DNA from: an uncultured Paenibacillaceae bacterium
GTDB taxonomy: Bacteria > Bacillota > Bacilli > Paenibacillales > DA-C8
Reading direction: 5' to 3'
DNA: 49,891 nucleotides
Assembly: GCA_937957685.1 (NCBI GenBank)
Contig: CALGAO010000092.1
Location: 1-49,891 of the forward strand
The position numbers were made by a program, and so were the translations under genes. The notes below the pieces were generated by a model. That model saw only the letters and a program-made list of their open reading frames with translations. It was not told the origin of the DNA and did no database searches. Positions 7,765 through 15,943 of this stretch are shown here, in pieces (the first letter of the stretch is position 1; every line of letters begins with the position of its first letter).

Positions 7765-9532
7765 CCTCGTTCCCTCCTCCTGGCTGTGCATCTCCACCCA
7801 CCGCTTGTGCAGGCAGCAAGATTCGAACCGAAGCGCCATGGGGCATGCGATTGGAGAATCGCACACTGGCGCGTTCTCCGTACAACAGCTTCAGTCTGCG
7901 CTGCACGTTCCAGATGCCGATATGTTCGCCCTGTTCCGTCACCAGCGTGTGTCCGGCCTGCAGCTTCGACAGGATCTCCTCCGCGAACCCATCTCCCGTA
8001 TCCTCGATGTCGATGATCAGATAAGGGGCCTGGTTCACTTCCCCAATATCCGCCCGAATGGACAGCTCGATCGGTCGATCCAGCGTGACCGCATGCTTGA
8101 TCGTATTCTCCACGAACGTATGGATGATCAGCGGCGGCACAAGTTCTCCCGACATATACTCGGGAATCATGATCTGATAGTGGAATTGTCCGGGAAACCG
8201 AAGCTCCTGTATGCGGAGATAGTTGGTCGTGTGCTCGACCTCTTCCTGAAGCCGCACGAAGGTCAGATTGCTGCGGAACATGAAGCGGAAATAGCGAATC
8301 AGGCCTTGTGACATCTCCTTGATCAGGTCGTAATCCTTCACTTTGGCCAGATGATAGATAATGTTCAGGGAATTCAGGAAGAAATGCGGATTCATCTGCA
8401 GCTGCATGCGCTGCAGTTCTTCTCGCTGCTTGTTCAGCTTTTCTTCATAGACATTGATGGTCAGATTCTGAATCTGGCTCATCATGCTGTTGAAGGTCTG
8501 ATTCATGATGGCAAACTCGTCCGACACTCTGGCATCGTCAATACGGGCTTGCAGATTCCCTTCCCGAATCAGCTTCATCGCCTGCACGAGCCGATTGATC
8601 GGCAGGAGCACCACCTTGCGAAGGAAATAGAGCCCGATCGGCACGATCACGATGGAGGCAAGAGGCGCCAGGGTGGCCACCCGGAAGAAAGTCGGAAGGT
8701 TCTGCAGGATCTGTTCATCGGGAATCACCGCGATCAGCCTGAAATTCGCCTTGCTCGAAGCCTCCCCGACCAGCAGAAATCGCTCATCCTTTCCAACCAG
8801 CTGGTAACTCTCCAATACAGGAGGGATCTCTATCGCGTTGGATCTCACCAGATCAAAGTTGGTCATCGGAGCTCCATCCAACGTCACCAGCAAAGAGCCT
8901 CCCTTGTCACCGAAACGGATGAGATTAAGCGGCATGATCAGCGCATCGGCTCGTTGCCAGGCACCGATATAGACGTCATCCGCCTTGATCATGTGGATGA
9001 TGTAGTAGGCGCCGTTCACCTCATGCACATCCCATCGGTTGCTGAAAAAGATCTTCTGATCCTGGGCAGAACGGATATAGTCCACGATATATCGCTGAAG
9101 CTCCAGCGCCTGTTCCGCATTCTCCACTTCCTTATAGACCGGCATAAAGTCATCCCATTTGCTCGCATACATGAAGAAAGCGTGAATCGAAGGGTAGATC
9201 AGCTGATGCTCCTTCAGCTCGATGAACAGCGATATTTTCGCACGATAATAGTCATTCTCATTCGAAGCCTGATTGACCGCGAACAGGTCCATCCCGCTGC
9301 CGATCAGACCATTGAGATACTTGTCCACCTTCTCCAGATCGGCATCGAGCTGATTCACATACAAGGCCATCATGTTTCTGTAGGATTCGCTGACCTGTGT
9401 GCGCACAACCCCGATCGCATAGTTGCTGCCGATGATCATGACCAGAATCAAAGGGACGGTCAGAAAAAGGACGCCTCCGACAAGCTTGACCTTCAGTGAG
9501 CCCGGTGACCAACCGCGACGCAACGATTTCAC
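7739..9532 (-). CDS. YesM-like sensor histidine kinase
   Basis: This 597-residue membrane kinase senses an extracellular signal and phosphorylates the adjacent YesN-like regulator. A transmembrane helix lies at about residues 14-37, an extracellular sensing region at about 38-280, and a second helix at about 283-305. A HAMP segment follows (PINRLVQAMKLIREGNLQARI). The His_kinase domain has MNPHFFLNSLN with the phosphorylated His near 382, the N-box FVENTIKHA near 475 and the G-box DIEDTGDGFAEE. The start is GTG 9532-9530 after AAGGAG with about 12 bases of spacing. The gene lies about 100 bases below the permease pair, with a terminator between, so it may have its own promoter or depend on partial read-through. 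Confidence 0.92.
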   Translation of the reverse strand: MKSLRRGWSPGSLKVKLVGGVLFLTVPLILVMIIGSNYAIGVVRTQVSESYRNMMALYVNQLDADLEKVDKYLNGLIGSGMDLFAVNQASNENDYYRAKISLFIELKEHQLIYPSIHAFFMYASKWDDFMPVYKEVENAEQALELQRYIVDYIRSAQDQKIFFSNRWDVHEVNGAYYIIHMIKADDVYIGAWQRADALIMPLNLIRFGDKGGSLLVTLDGAPMTNFDLVRSNAIEIPPVLESYQLVGKDERFLLVGEASSKANFRLIAVIPDEQILQNLPTFFRVATLAPLASIVIVPIGLYFLRKVVLLPINRLVQAMKLIREGNLQARIDDARVSDEFAIMNQTFNSMMSQIQNLTINVYEEKLNKQREELQRMQLQMNPHFFLNSLNIIYHLAKVKDYDLIKEMSQGLIRYFRFMFRSNLTFVRLQEEVEHTTNYLRIQELRFPGQFHYQIMIPEYMSGELVPPLIIHTFVENTIKHAVTLDRPIELSIRADIGEVNQAPYLIIDIEDTGDGFAEEILSKLQAGHTLVTEQGEHIGIWNVQRRLKLLYGERASVRFSNRMPHGASVRILLPAQAVGGDAQPGGGNEDVQPADRG

Positions 9533-9563
9533 TGCCTTATCTCACTCCTTGCCCACATGTAGG

Positions 9564-9595
9564 AAAACCCCATCCATGCTACGGCATAGATGGGG
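9564..9595 (-). terminator. Terminator between the permease pair and the kinase gene
   Basis: On the minus strand CCCCATCTATGC (9595-9584) pairs with GCATGGATGGGG (9579-9568) with one mismatch and a four-base loop, then TTTT. It would reduce read-through from the permeases into the two-component genes. Confidence 0.75.
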
Positions 9596-9633
9596 ATATG
9601 CGTATATGTCGCCACTCGTGCGATAGACCCAGT

Positions 9634-10524
9634 TTACCCTTTTACAGCGCCCAGCGCTATACCTTTGACGAAGTACTTCTGGCAGAATGGATAAACGATC
9701 AGGACCGGCAACACCCCGATCACCGCGATCGCCATCTTGACAGTTTCGAGCGGCGGGCTGGCGGAGGCCAGGACGTTGGAATTGGCTCCAAAGCTGGAGC
9801 TGGCCAGGAATTGCGCGTCTGACAGGATCCGGTTCAACACGTTCTGGATGCCATAGAGCTTCGTATTGGTCAGATAGACGGTACCATTCATCCAGTCGTT
9901 CCAATACATCAGCGTCTGAAACAGTCCAACTGTGGCCAATACCGGGGTCGACAGACGCAGGACGATCGTCCAGAAGATCCGGAACTCACCTGCTCCATCG
10001 ATGCTCGCCGATTCGATGACCGCGGACGGAATCGAGGTGCGGAAGAAAGTCTGGATGAGCATCACGTTGAAGCCGTTCATCAGCAAACCCGGGACGATGA
10101 GCGCCCAGATCGTATTTTTCAGATTGAGCAGTTGCGTGTAGACGAGATAGGTTGGGACCAATCCCCCGTTGAACAGCAGGGTGATCACGACCAGAAACAA
10201 CAGGATATTCCTCGCCGGATAATCTCTCCGAGATAATGGATAGGCCAGCATCGCCGACATCAACAGACCGGTGGCGGTGCCGAAGACCGTCACAAACACC
10301 GTGATGCCATACGCCCTGGCGATGCTCTCCCCGCCGGTAAGCAGATAGCGGTAGGCATCCAGGCTGAATTCCTTGGGGAAGAACGAGTATCCGCTCTTCA
10401 GGATGACCGCTTCATCCGTCAGGGATGACGATATCAGGAGGACAAAGGGTGCGATGCAAGCAATCGTGAGTAGGATATAGATGATATGTGCGGCCGTTTG
10501 CCAGACCCTGTTTTCTCTGAACAT
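9634..10524 (-). CDS. Carbohydrate ABC transporter permease (LplC-like), locus 1
   Basis: This 296-residue inner-membrane permease forms the channel with its LplB-like partner. It has about six hydrophobic segments, beginning AAHIIYILLTIACIAPFVLL. The MalG-type cytoplasmic loop that docks the ATPase is visible around ESASIDGAGEFRIFWTIVLR. The family-typical C-terminus reads PFCQKYFVKGIALGAVKG. Its start follows GAGGGGGAAG and lies 13 bases after the partner's stop, so the two are co-transcribed. No ATPase gene is present in the locus. Confidence 0.92.
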   Translation of the reverse strand: MFRENRVWQTAAHIIYILLTIACIAPFVLLISSSLTDEAVILKSGYSFFPKEFSLDAYRYLLTGGESIARAYGITVFVTVFGTATGLLMSAMLAYPLSRRDYPARNILLFLVVITLLFNGGLVPTYLVYTQLLNLKNTIWALIVPGLLMNGFNVMLIQTFFRTSIPSAVIESASIDGAGEFRIFWTIVLRLSTPVLATVGLFQTLMYWNDWMNGTVYLTNTKLYGIQNVLNRILSDAQFLASSSFGANSNVLASASPPLETVKMAIAVIGVLPVLIVYPFCQKYFVKGIALGAVKG

Positions 10525-10537
10525 GCTCTCTTCCCCC

Positions 10538-11536
10538 TCAGAACAAGGCGTTGTCTCTGTCGATCTTGCGGACGATGAAGTTGGCGGTCAGTACCAGGAT
10601 GAAGCCGACGATCGACTGATAGAATCCGGCCGCCGCCGACATCCCGATATCTCCCAGTCCAAGCAGTCCTCGGTACACATACGTATCGATGACATTCGTC
10701 GTCTCATACAGCGGACCGGAGTTCATCGGCACCTGATAGAACAGGCCGAAGTCGGAGTAGAAGATCCTGCCAACCGCCAGCAGGGTCAGCATGATGATGA
10801 CCGGGCTGATCAGCGGAAGGGTGATGCCGCGTATCTGTTGCCACTTCGTGGCTCCGTCCAGCCTGGCGGCTTCGTAGTACTCTTCATCGATGCCGATGAT
10901 GGCGGCGAAGTAGACGACCACGGAGAAACCAAGCCCTTTCCACAAGTGAACAGCGGTCAAGATAAACGGCCAATACTTCGGTTCAAAATAAAACATGATA
11001 TCGTCCATCCCGAATAAAGGGAGGATGCTCTTATTGATAAACCCGGTCTCCAGACTCAAAGCCGCATAGACGAGATACGCCACAATGACGATCGAGATCA
11101 GATGCGGCAACACGATGACGCTCTGATAGAATCGGGCGAACAGCTTCTGCTTCACTTCGTTCAACATGATGGCCAGGAAGATCGCCAGCATCGTCCCCAG
11201 CACGATCCATGCGGCGTTGTACAGGATCGTGTTGCGAGTGATGATATAGGCGTCCGATGTGGCGAACAGATACTCGAAATTCTTCCACCCGACCCAGTCG
11301 CTGGCCAATATGCCTTTCGCGAAGTTGATTTCCTTGAATGCGATGACCAGGCCAGCCATCGGCAGATAATTATTGATCATCAGATAGAGAAGCCCCGGTA
11401 TGACCATCAGGGTGAGCGGCAGGTATTTGCGAAAACGTACGAACCTCTTTGATGTGGCGGCGACTGCAAGCTGACCTGAATCCGGTTGTGTCTGTAGCGC
11501 CATTTCGATCATCCTTTCCATGTCTGTACCTCTCAT
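10538..11536 (-). CDS. Carbohydrate ABC transporter permease (LplB-like), locus 1
   Basis: This 332-residue membrane permease is the first gene of the permease pair. It has an N-terminal cytoplasmic tail of about 35 residues, then LTLMVIPGLLYLMINNYLPM as first helix and the family signature GLVIAFKEINF. The ATPase-docking loop is seen as EAARLDGATKWQQIRGITLP. ATG 11536 is preceded by GGGAG with eight bases of spacing; an internal ATG five codons on is also possible. The 29-bp element lies only 22 bases upstream, so transcription probably starts very close to the gene. Confidence 0.92.
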   Translation of the reverse strand: MRGTDMERMIEMALQTQPDSGQLAVAATSKRFVRFRKYLPLTLMVIPGLLYLMINNYLPMAGLVIAFKEINFAKGILASDWVGWKNFEYLFATSDAYIITRNTILYNAAWIVLGTMLAIFLAIMLNEVKQKLFARFYQSVIVLPHLISIVIVAYLVYAALSLETGFINKSILPLFGMDDIMFYFEPKYWPFILTAVHLWKGLGFSVVVYFAAIIGIDEEYYEAARLDGATKWQQIRGITLPLISPVIIMLTLLAVGRIFYSDFGLFYQVPMNSGPLYETTNVIDTYVYRGLLGLGDIGMSAAAGFYQSIVGFILVLTANFIVRKIDRDNALF

Positions 11537-11558
11537 ATTACCTGCTCCCGGTTCGTCG

Positions 11559-11587
11559 CTCTATCAATATTCCGACCAGTTGCTTAG
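11559..11587 (-). promoter_or_regulatory. 29-bp shared element upstream of the permease pair
   Basis: On the minus strand it contains ACTGGTCGGAATATTGATAG and matches 6102-6130 at 25 of 29 positions. It is the only clear signal upstream of the permease operon. Duplication of a control site at two transcription units that make one importer points to a common activator. Confidence 0.65.
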
Positions 11588-11615
11588 CCCAATAACGACT
11601 TTCTCCGCACATCAC

Positions 11616-11650
11616 AAAAAGGCCGCCTGTGGCATAACCACAGACGGTCC
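11616..11650 (-). terminator. Terminator of the GH3 gene
   Basis: On the minus strand a stem with GGACCGTCTGTGG (11650-11638) against CCACAGGCGGCC (11632-11621) is followed by TTTTT (11620-11616), 18 bases after the GH3 stop. Confidence 0.85.
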
Positions 11651-11667
11651 GATATTCTCCATCCATC

Positions 11668-13950
11668 TCAAGCGGAGGCCTGATTCAATTGTGCCAGCAG
11701 CTGATCCAGCATCTCGTCCGTGAAGGCTCCCCTGCTGAAGCCCACGATGGCGCGGAGCGGCATGTATTTCATCATCGCGGCGAACATCTCGCTCTGTTCC
11801 TGATGCGCCTCGGATTCACCGCCGCCGAAGGTGTTTTGCAGGTTCTGCACGAACATCTGCATCACCTGGGCCGCGTTCGGGTCCTGCATCAGGTCGCCCA
11901 CCAGCGAGTTGCGATGGTAACGGACCGGCAGCTTGACGGTCGAATGGACCACCACCGTTTCCTCCAGCACGATATCTGCCGAAGACCTGCCGATCATGAT
12001 CCGGTATTCGCCCGACTCCACATGCCAATCGGCGATGTCGGTGTTGTAGTAGGCGAAGGCCCGCTTATCCAATGTGAAGCTGACGGTCTTCTGCTCGCCC
12101 GGCTGCAGCTCGACCTTGGCGAACTCCTTCAGCTCCTTGGCCGGTCGGATGACGGTGCTCTGCACGTCGGACACGTACAGCTGAACGACCTCCTTGCCCG
12201 TCAGCGAGCCCGTATTCCTGACCGTAACCGTGACGGTCAGCGTATCGGTATCATTCAGTTCCTTGCGGTCCACCGTCAGACCCGAATATTCGAAGCTCGT
12301 ATAGCTCAGCCCGTGCCCGAACGGGAACAGCGGCTTCACCTGCTTCGTGTCATAGTATCGGTAACCGACGAAGATGCCCTCGCGATATTCCACGCGATCC
12401 TGTTCGCCCGGGAAGAACAGATACGAAGGATTGTCGCTCAGCTTCAGAGGGAAGGTCTCCGCCAGCTTGCCGCTCGGGTTCGCCGCGCCGAACAGCAGGT
12501 CGGCGATCGCTCCGCCCGCCGCCTGACCGCCCAGATAAGCCTCCAGCACGGAGCTGACGCGGTCGATCCACGGCATCTCGATCGGCGAGCCGTTCATCAG
12601 CACAACGGCCACCTTGCTCTGAACACCTGCCACCGCCTCGATCAATTCGTTCTGGTTCGCCGGGAGGTTCATATGCGTGCGGTCATAGCCTTCGGACTCA
12701 TACCGGTCAGGCAGTCCGGCGAAGATAACCGCCACATCCGCCCAGGTCGCCGCATCGAGCGCCTCGCGGAGCTGCCCCTCATCCAGCGTATCCTTCGCGA
12801 TCTCGAAGCCGGTCACATAGCGGATCTCCGTGCCTTCACCGGCCAGCTTCCGCAGCTCTCCCAGCGGCTCGTCGAGCTGTGTCGGTTTCACGTGCGAGCT
12901 TCCTCCGCCCTGATATCTCGGCTTCACCGCGAACTCGCCGATCACCGCGATCTTCTGCCCTTGCTTCAGCGGAAGCACGGCGTTGTCATTCTTCAGCAGC
13001 ACCATGCTCTCCGCCGCGACCTTGCGAGCCAGACGATGATGCCCCGCCTTGTCGTAGCTGGCATTTGCCCGCTTCGCGTCCACCGCCTTGAAGATGATGG
13101 TCAGGATGCGCGCCACAGCCTCATCCAGCACCTCTTCCGGCAGGGTACCGTTCTTCACGGCTTCGATCAGTTTCCGCTCGCCTTGCCCGAAGGTTGACGG
13201 CATCTCCAGGTCCAGTCCGGCAGCGAGCGACTCCACGATCTGATCCACGGCGCCCCAGTCGGACACGACGAAGCCCTCATATCCCCATTCCTCCCTCAGG
13301 ATCTCGGTGAGCAGACGACTGTTCTTCGAGGCATAGGTGCCGTTGACCCTGTTGTACGAGCACATGACCGTCCATGGCTTGCCTTTCTTGACAGCGCCTT
13401 CAAAGCTGGCCAGATAGATCTCGCGCAGCGTTCGTTCGTCTACGACCGCGTCAACGGACATCCGGCGATGCTCCTGGTTGTTGACGGCGAAGTGCTTGAG
13501 CGACGTGCCCACGCCCTGGCTCTGCACGCCCTGGATATGGCTGGCCGCCATCTCCGTGGACAGGTAAGGATCCTCCGAGAAATACTCAAAGTTGCGCCCG
13601 CACAGCGGCGATCGCTTGATGTTGGCGCCAGGTCCGAGCAGCACGGCCACATCCTCCGCCTGGCATTCCTCTCCAAGAGCGACACCGACCTCGCGGATCA
13701 GATCGCGATTCCATGAGCTGGCCAGCCCTGCGGCGGAAGGGAAGCAGGTGGCCGGCACGCTGTCGAAGAGACCCAGGTGGTCTGCGGACATATCCTGCTT
13801 GCGCAGCCCGTGCGGTCCGTCAGTCACCATGATAGACGGGATGCCGAGCCGCTCGACTCCCTTCAGATGCCAGAAATCCAGACCCGAACACATGCCTGCT
13901 TTCTCTTCCAGTGTCATTTGCGCGACGATGGCGCGTATATCCCGTGACAT
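11668..13950 (-). CDS. GH3 beta-glucosidase-type glycoside hydrolase
   Basis: This 760-residue GH3 enzyme removes terminal beta-linked sugars from oligosaccharides. The N-terminal barrel starts MTLEEKAGMCSG, has the substrate-binding KHFAVNNQE segment and carries the nucleophile Asp near residue 229 in GFVVSDWGA. The second domain (about 320-560) includes RYESEGYDRTHM near residue 420, which holds a candidate acid/base Glu. A fibronectin III-like domain (about 590-660) follows, then a GH3-associated tail of about 95 residues ending in MLDQLLAQLNQ. There is no signal peptide, so it acts in the cytoplasm on imported material. The start follows GAGGAGG. It has its own promoter and terminator but is adjacent to the importer of locus 1. 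Confidence 0.93.
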   Translation of the reverse strand: MSRDIRAIVAQMTLEEKAGMCSGLDFWHLKGVERLGIPSIMVTDGPHGLRKQDMSADHLGLFDSVPATCFPSAAGLASSWNRDLIREVGVALGEECQAEDVAVLLGPGANIKRSPLCGRNFEYFSEDPYLSTEMAASHIQGVQSQGVGTSLKHFAVNNQEHRRMSVDAVVDERTLREIYLASFEGAVKKGKPWTVMCSYNRVNGTYASKNSRLLTEILREEWGYEGFVVSDWGAVDQIVESLAAGLDLEMPSTFGQGERKLIEAVKNGTLPEEVLDEAVARILTIIFKAVDAKRANASYDKAGHHRLARKVAAESMVLLKNDNAVLPLKQGQKIAVIGEFAVKPRYQGGGSSHVKPTQLDEPLGELRKLAGEGTEIRYVTGFEIAKDTLDEGQLREALDAATWADVAVIFAGLPDRYESEGYDRTHMNLPANQNELIEAVAGVQSKVAVVLMNGSPIEMPWIDRVSSVLEAYLGGQAAGGAIADLLFGAANPSGKLAETFPLKLSDNPSYLFFPGEQDRVEYREGIFVGYRYYDTKQVKPLFPFGHGLSYTSFEYSGLTVDRKELNDTDTLTVTVTVRNTGSLTGKEVVQLYVSDVQSTVIRPAKELKEFAKVELQPGEQKTVSFTLDKRAFAYYNTDIADWHVESGEYRIMIGRSSADIVLEETVVVHSTVKLPVRYHRNSLVGDLMQDPNAAQVMQMFVQNLQNTFGGGESEAHQEQSEMFAAMMKYMPLRAIVGFSRGAFTDEMLDQLLAQLNQASA

Positions 13951-14012
13951 AATGGAACATTACCTCCTCTGTATATATGTCTATCTCCATACTAACGATT
14001 CGGCTCGTTCCG

Positions 14013-14041
14013 ATACTACCACATTTCAGACATGTTGTTAA
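14013..14041 (-). promoter_or_regulatory. Predicted sigma-A promoter of the GH3 gene
   Basis: On the minus strand TTAACA (14041-14036) and TAGTAT (14018-14013) are separated by 17 bases, about 65 bases before the start codon. The interval 13951-14310 holds no gene; apart from this promoter and the divergent one, nothing else was recognised in it. Confidence 0.5.
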
Positions 14042-14257
14042 CACTATCACGACTATTTTGGTGCTCCGTATCCCGGCGACCAGAACTAAATAGCCGCAGG
14101 CGAAGCTGATGCGGGAATCCCGCAGGTTCATGATCGGATACTGTCCAGGACATGATCGCAGATGACAAGATGACAACGCAACTTAACGGGACACATTCGG
14201 TTCCAATCAATTTCATCATTCATATTTACACTTATGTCAGATATATGATAAGTATAC

Positions 14258-14286
14258 TTTACACTTTTGTTGTAAATAATTATACT
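14258..14286 (+). promoter_or_regulatory. Predicted sigma-A promoter of the AAA_14/DUF4143 ATPase
   Basis: TTTACA (14258-14263) and TATACT (14281-14286) are separated by 17 bases, each one base from consensus. The -35 box is part of an inverted repeat, TTTACA with TGTAAA (14258-14276), which could be an operator. Confidence 0.6.
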
Positions 14287-14310
14287 TGACTTAATCGAGG
14301 GGGTGGCTTG

Positions 14311-15753
14311 ATGATGCAATTGATTACAGACGAGCGGATCCTGCAGGTTCTGCGGGGATTTAATCCATGGTGGGCGACTGGCAAGGTACCGGACAGTCTC
14401 ACCCGGCCCGTCAAGCGTTTCGCTTATTATGAGGCCTTGCAAAGCTTCGAACACGCGACGATTCGCAGGCACGTCATCCTGTCCGGGCCCAGACGGGTAG
14501 GAAAATCCACGATCATGTATCAAACCATCGAGCATCTCCTGTCAGCCAGCATCCCGGCGCGGAATATTCTCTATGTATCCTTTGATCATCCCATGTTGAA
14601 GATGTCGGAGATGGACCATATCCTCAGGGTCTTTGTCAACAATATCGCCGCTGATGAGCATATCTGTCTGTTTCTTGATGAGATCCAATATGCGAAGGAT
14701 TGGGATGCATGGCTCAAAACGATCTACGACCATTCCCCCGCCTACCGCATTATGGCGACAGGTTCAGCCAGCCCTATGCTTAACGAGAAGATGACGGAGA
14801 GCGGAGTTGGCAGATGGGTGCAGGTTCGTATTCCGACTTTGTCCTTCTACGAATATCTGGAGCTGAAGGGGATCGCGATCCCATCCCTGGATGATCGTTT
14901 CGATCCCATAGCCTTAACCCGACTGGACAGCAGGCAGCTTCAACAGTTGTTAAGCAGTCTGTTGCCGCTCGAGCGTCACTTTCATCGCTATCTGTTGATC
15001 GGAGGCTTCCCCGAGATCGCACAGTCTGATGATGTATCCTATGCGCAGAGGGTGATCCGTGAGGATGTCGTAGATAAAGTCCTGAAGAGAGACATGGTAT
15101 CCCTGTTCAATGTGCGTCATATCGATGAGCTGGAGCGAATCTTTCTTTATCTATGCATGACGACCGGCCACATCATCGAAATCGCAACGATCGCTCAGCA
15201 TATGGAGATCACTCGACCTACCGTGATCAAGTATATGCAATTTCTGGAGCTTGCCAATCTGATCTATACTTCCTATCCGGTGGGCATCACCGGCAAGAAG
15301 ATCCTGGCCGCCAGGCCGAAAGTTTACCTCGCAGATGCGGCGATCAGAAATGCTGTCTTGCTGCAAGGAGAAGAAGTGTTGCAGGATGCGGAACAGATGG
15401 GCATGCTCGTGGAATCAGCTGTCTTCAAGCATATCAAATCCTATTACAGTAACTTCAACCCCAGAATCGGCTACTACAGAGACTCCGGTTCACAGAAAGA
15501 GATCGATATCGTCGTCCTCATGCCGAATGCCCGGATCCTCACGGAGGTCAAGTATCGAGAACAGCCGAAGATGAAAGAGTCGGAAGCCATCGTGGCATGG
15601 TCAAGGCAAACGGATCTGCCCACTGCATCACTCGTAGTTACGAAAAATCCGGAAGACTGCGGGAGGTTGGAGCATGCACCGATCATCCGCATCCCTGCGT
15701 TCGCCTTCCTGTTCTTGCTTGGACATGCGGAGAGAGCGAGGCTGGACAGATGA
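14311..15753 (+). CDS. AAA_14 / DUF4143 family ATPase
   Basis: This protein of about 480 residues pairs an N-terminal AAA_14 ATPase domain with a C-terminal DUF4143 domain. The Walker A motif GPRRVGKST lies near residue 55 and Walker B CLFLDEIQYAKDW near 115. The sensor segment MATGSASPML follows, and the DUF4143 part includes VYLADAAIRNAVL and a nuclease-fold-like stretch, GSQKEIDIVVL then TEVKY, typical of these proteins. The cellular role of the family is unclear; some members are thought to act in toxin-antitoxin or defence settings. ATG 14311 (or 14314) follows GGGGGTGG; an in-frame TTG lies one codon upstream. It is the only plus-strand gene in its neighbourhood and reads as an accessory gene. 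Confidence 0.87.
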   Translation: MMQLITDERILQVLRGFNPWWATGKVPDSLTRPVKRFAYYEALQSFEHATIRRHVILSGPRRVGKSTIMYQTIEHLLSASIPARNILYVSFDHPMLKMSEMDHILRVFVNNIAADEHICLFLDEIQYAKDWDAWLKTIYDHSPAYRIMATGSASPMLNEKMTESGVGRWVQVRIPTLSFYEYLELKGIAIPSLDDRFDPIALTRLDSRQLQQLLSSLLPLERHFHRYLLIGGFPEIAQSDDVSYAQRVIREDVVDKVLKRDMVSLFNVRHIDELERIFLYLCMTTGHIIEIATIAQHMEITRPTVIKYMQFLELANLIYTSYPVGITGKKILAARPKVYLADAAIRNAVLLQGEEVLQDAEQMGMLVESAVFKHIKSYYSNFNPRIGYYRDSGSQKEIDIVVLMPNARILTEVKYREQPKMKESEAIVAWSRQTDLPTASLVVTKNPEDCGRLEHAPIIRIPAFAFLFLLGHAERARLDR

Positions 15754-15790
15754 CGGATCGGGCGGAAGCTGCCCATGTCGTGTACGAAAG

Positions 15791-15820
15791 AGGCGAAGGC
15801 GTCGTCAAACGCCTTCGCCT
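15791..15820. terminator. Hairpin between convergent ATPase and amidase genes
   Basis: Perfect 12-bp arms (15791-15802 and 15809-15820) flank a six-base loop. The minus-strand side is followed by TCTTTCG, so it better serves the amidase gene, but it sits between two convergent genes and may act for both. Confidence 0.6.
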
Positions 15821-15943
15821 CTGCCCTGGTTTGCACCGGAAACGGCTTGTTCCCTCCACTCCGATTGCTTGCTCGCTGTTCCGAAGGGATATTACCGATG
15901 AACAAACGGAATGCGCAACTGGATTGTGAGATTGGTGATGTGG

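Noticed and set aside
7765..7866. Longer start for the YesN-like regulator
   Set aside because: The receiver domain begins at the ATG at 7764, which has a good ribosome binding site; the extra 34 residues have no domain and overlap the kinase gene.
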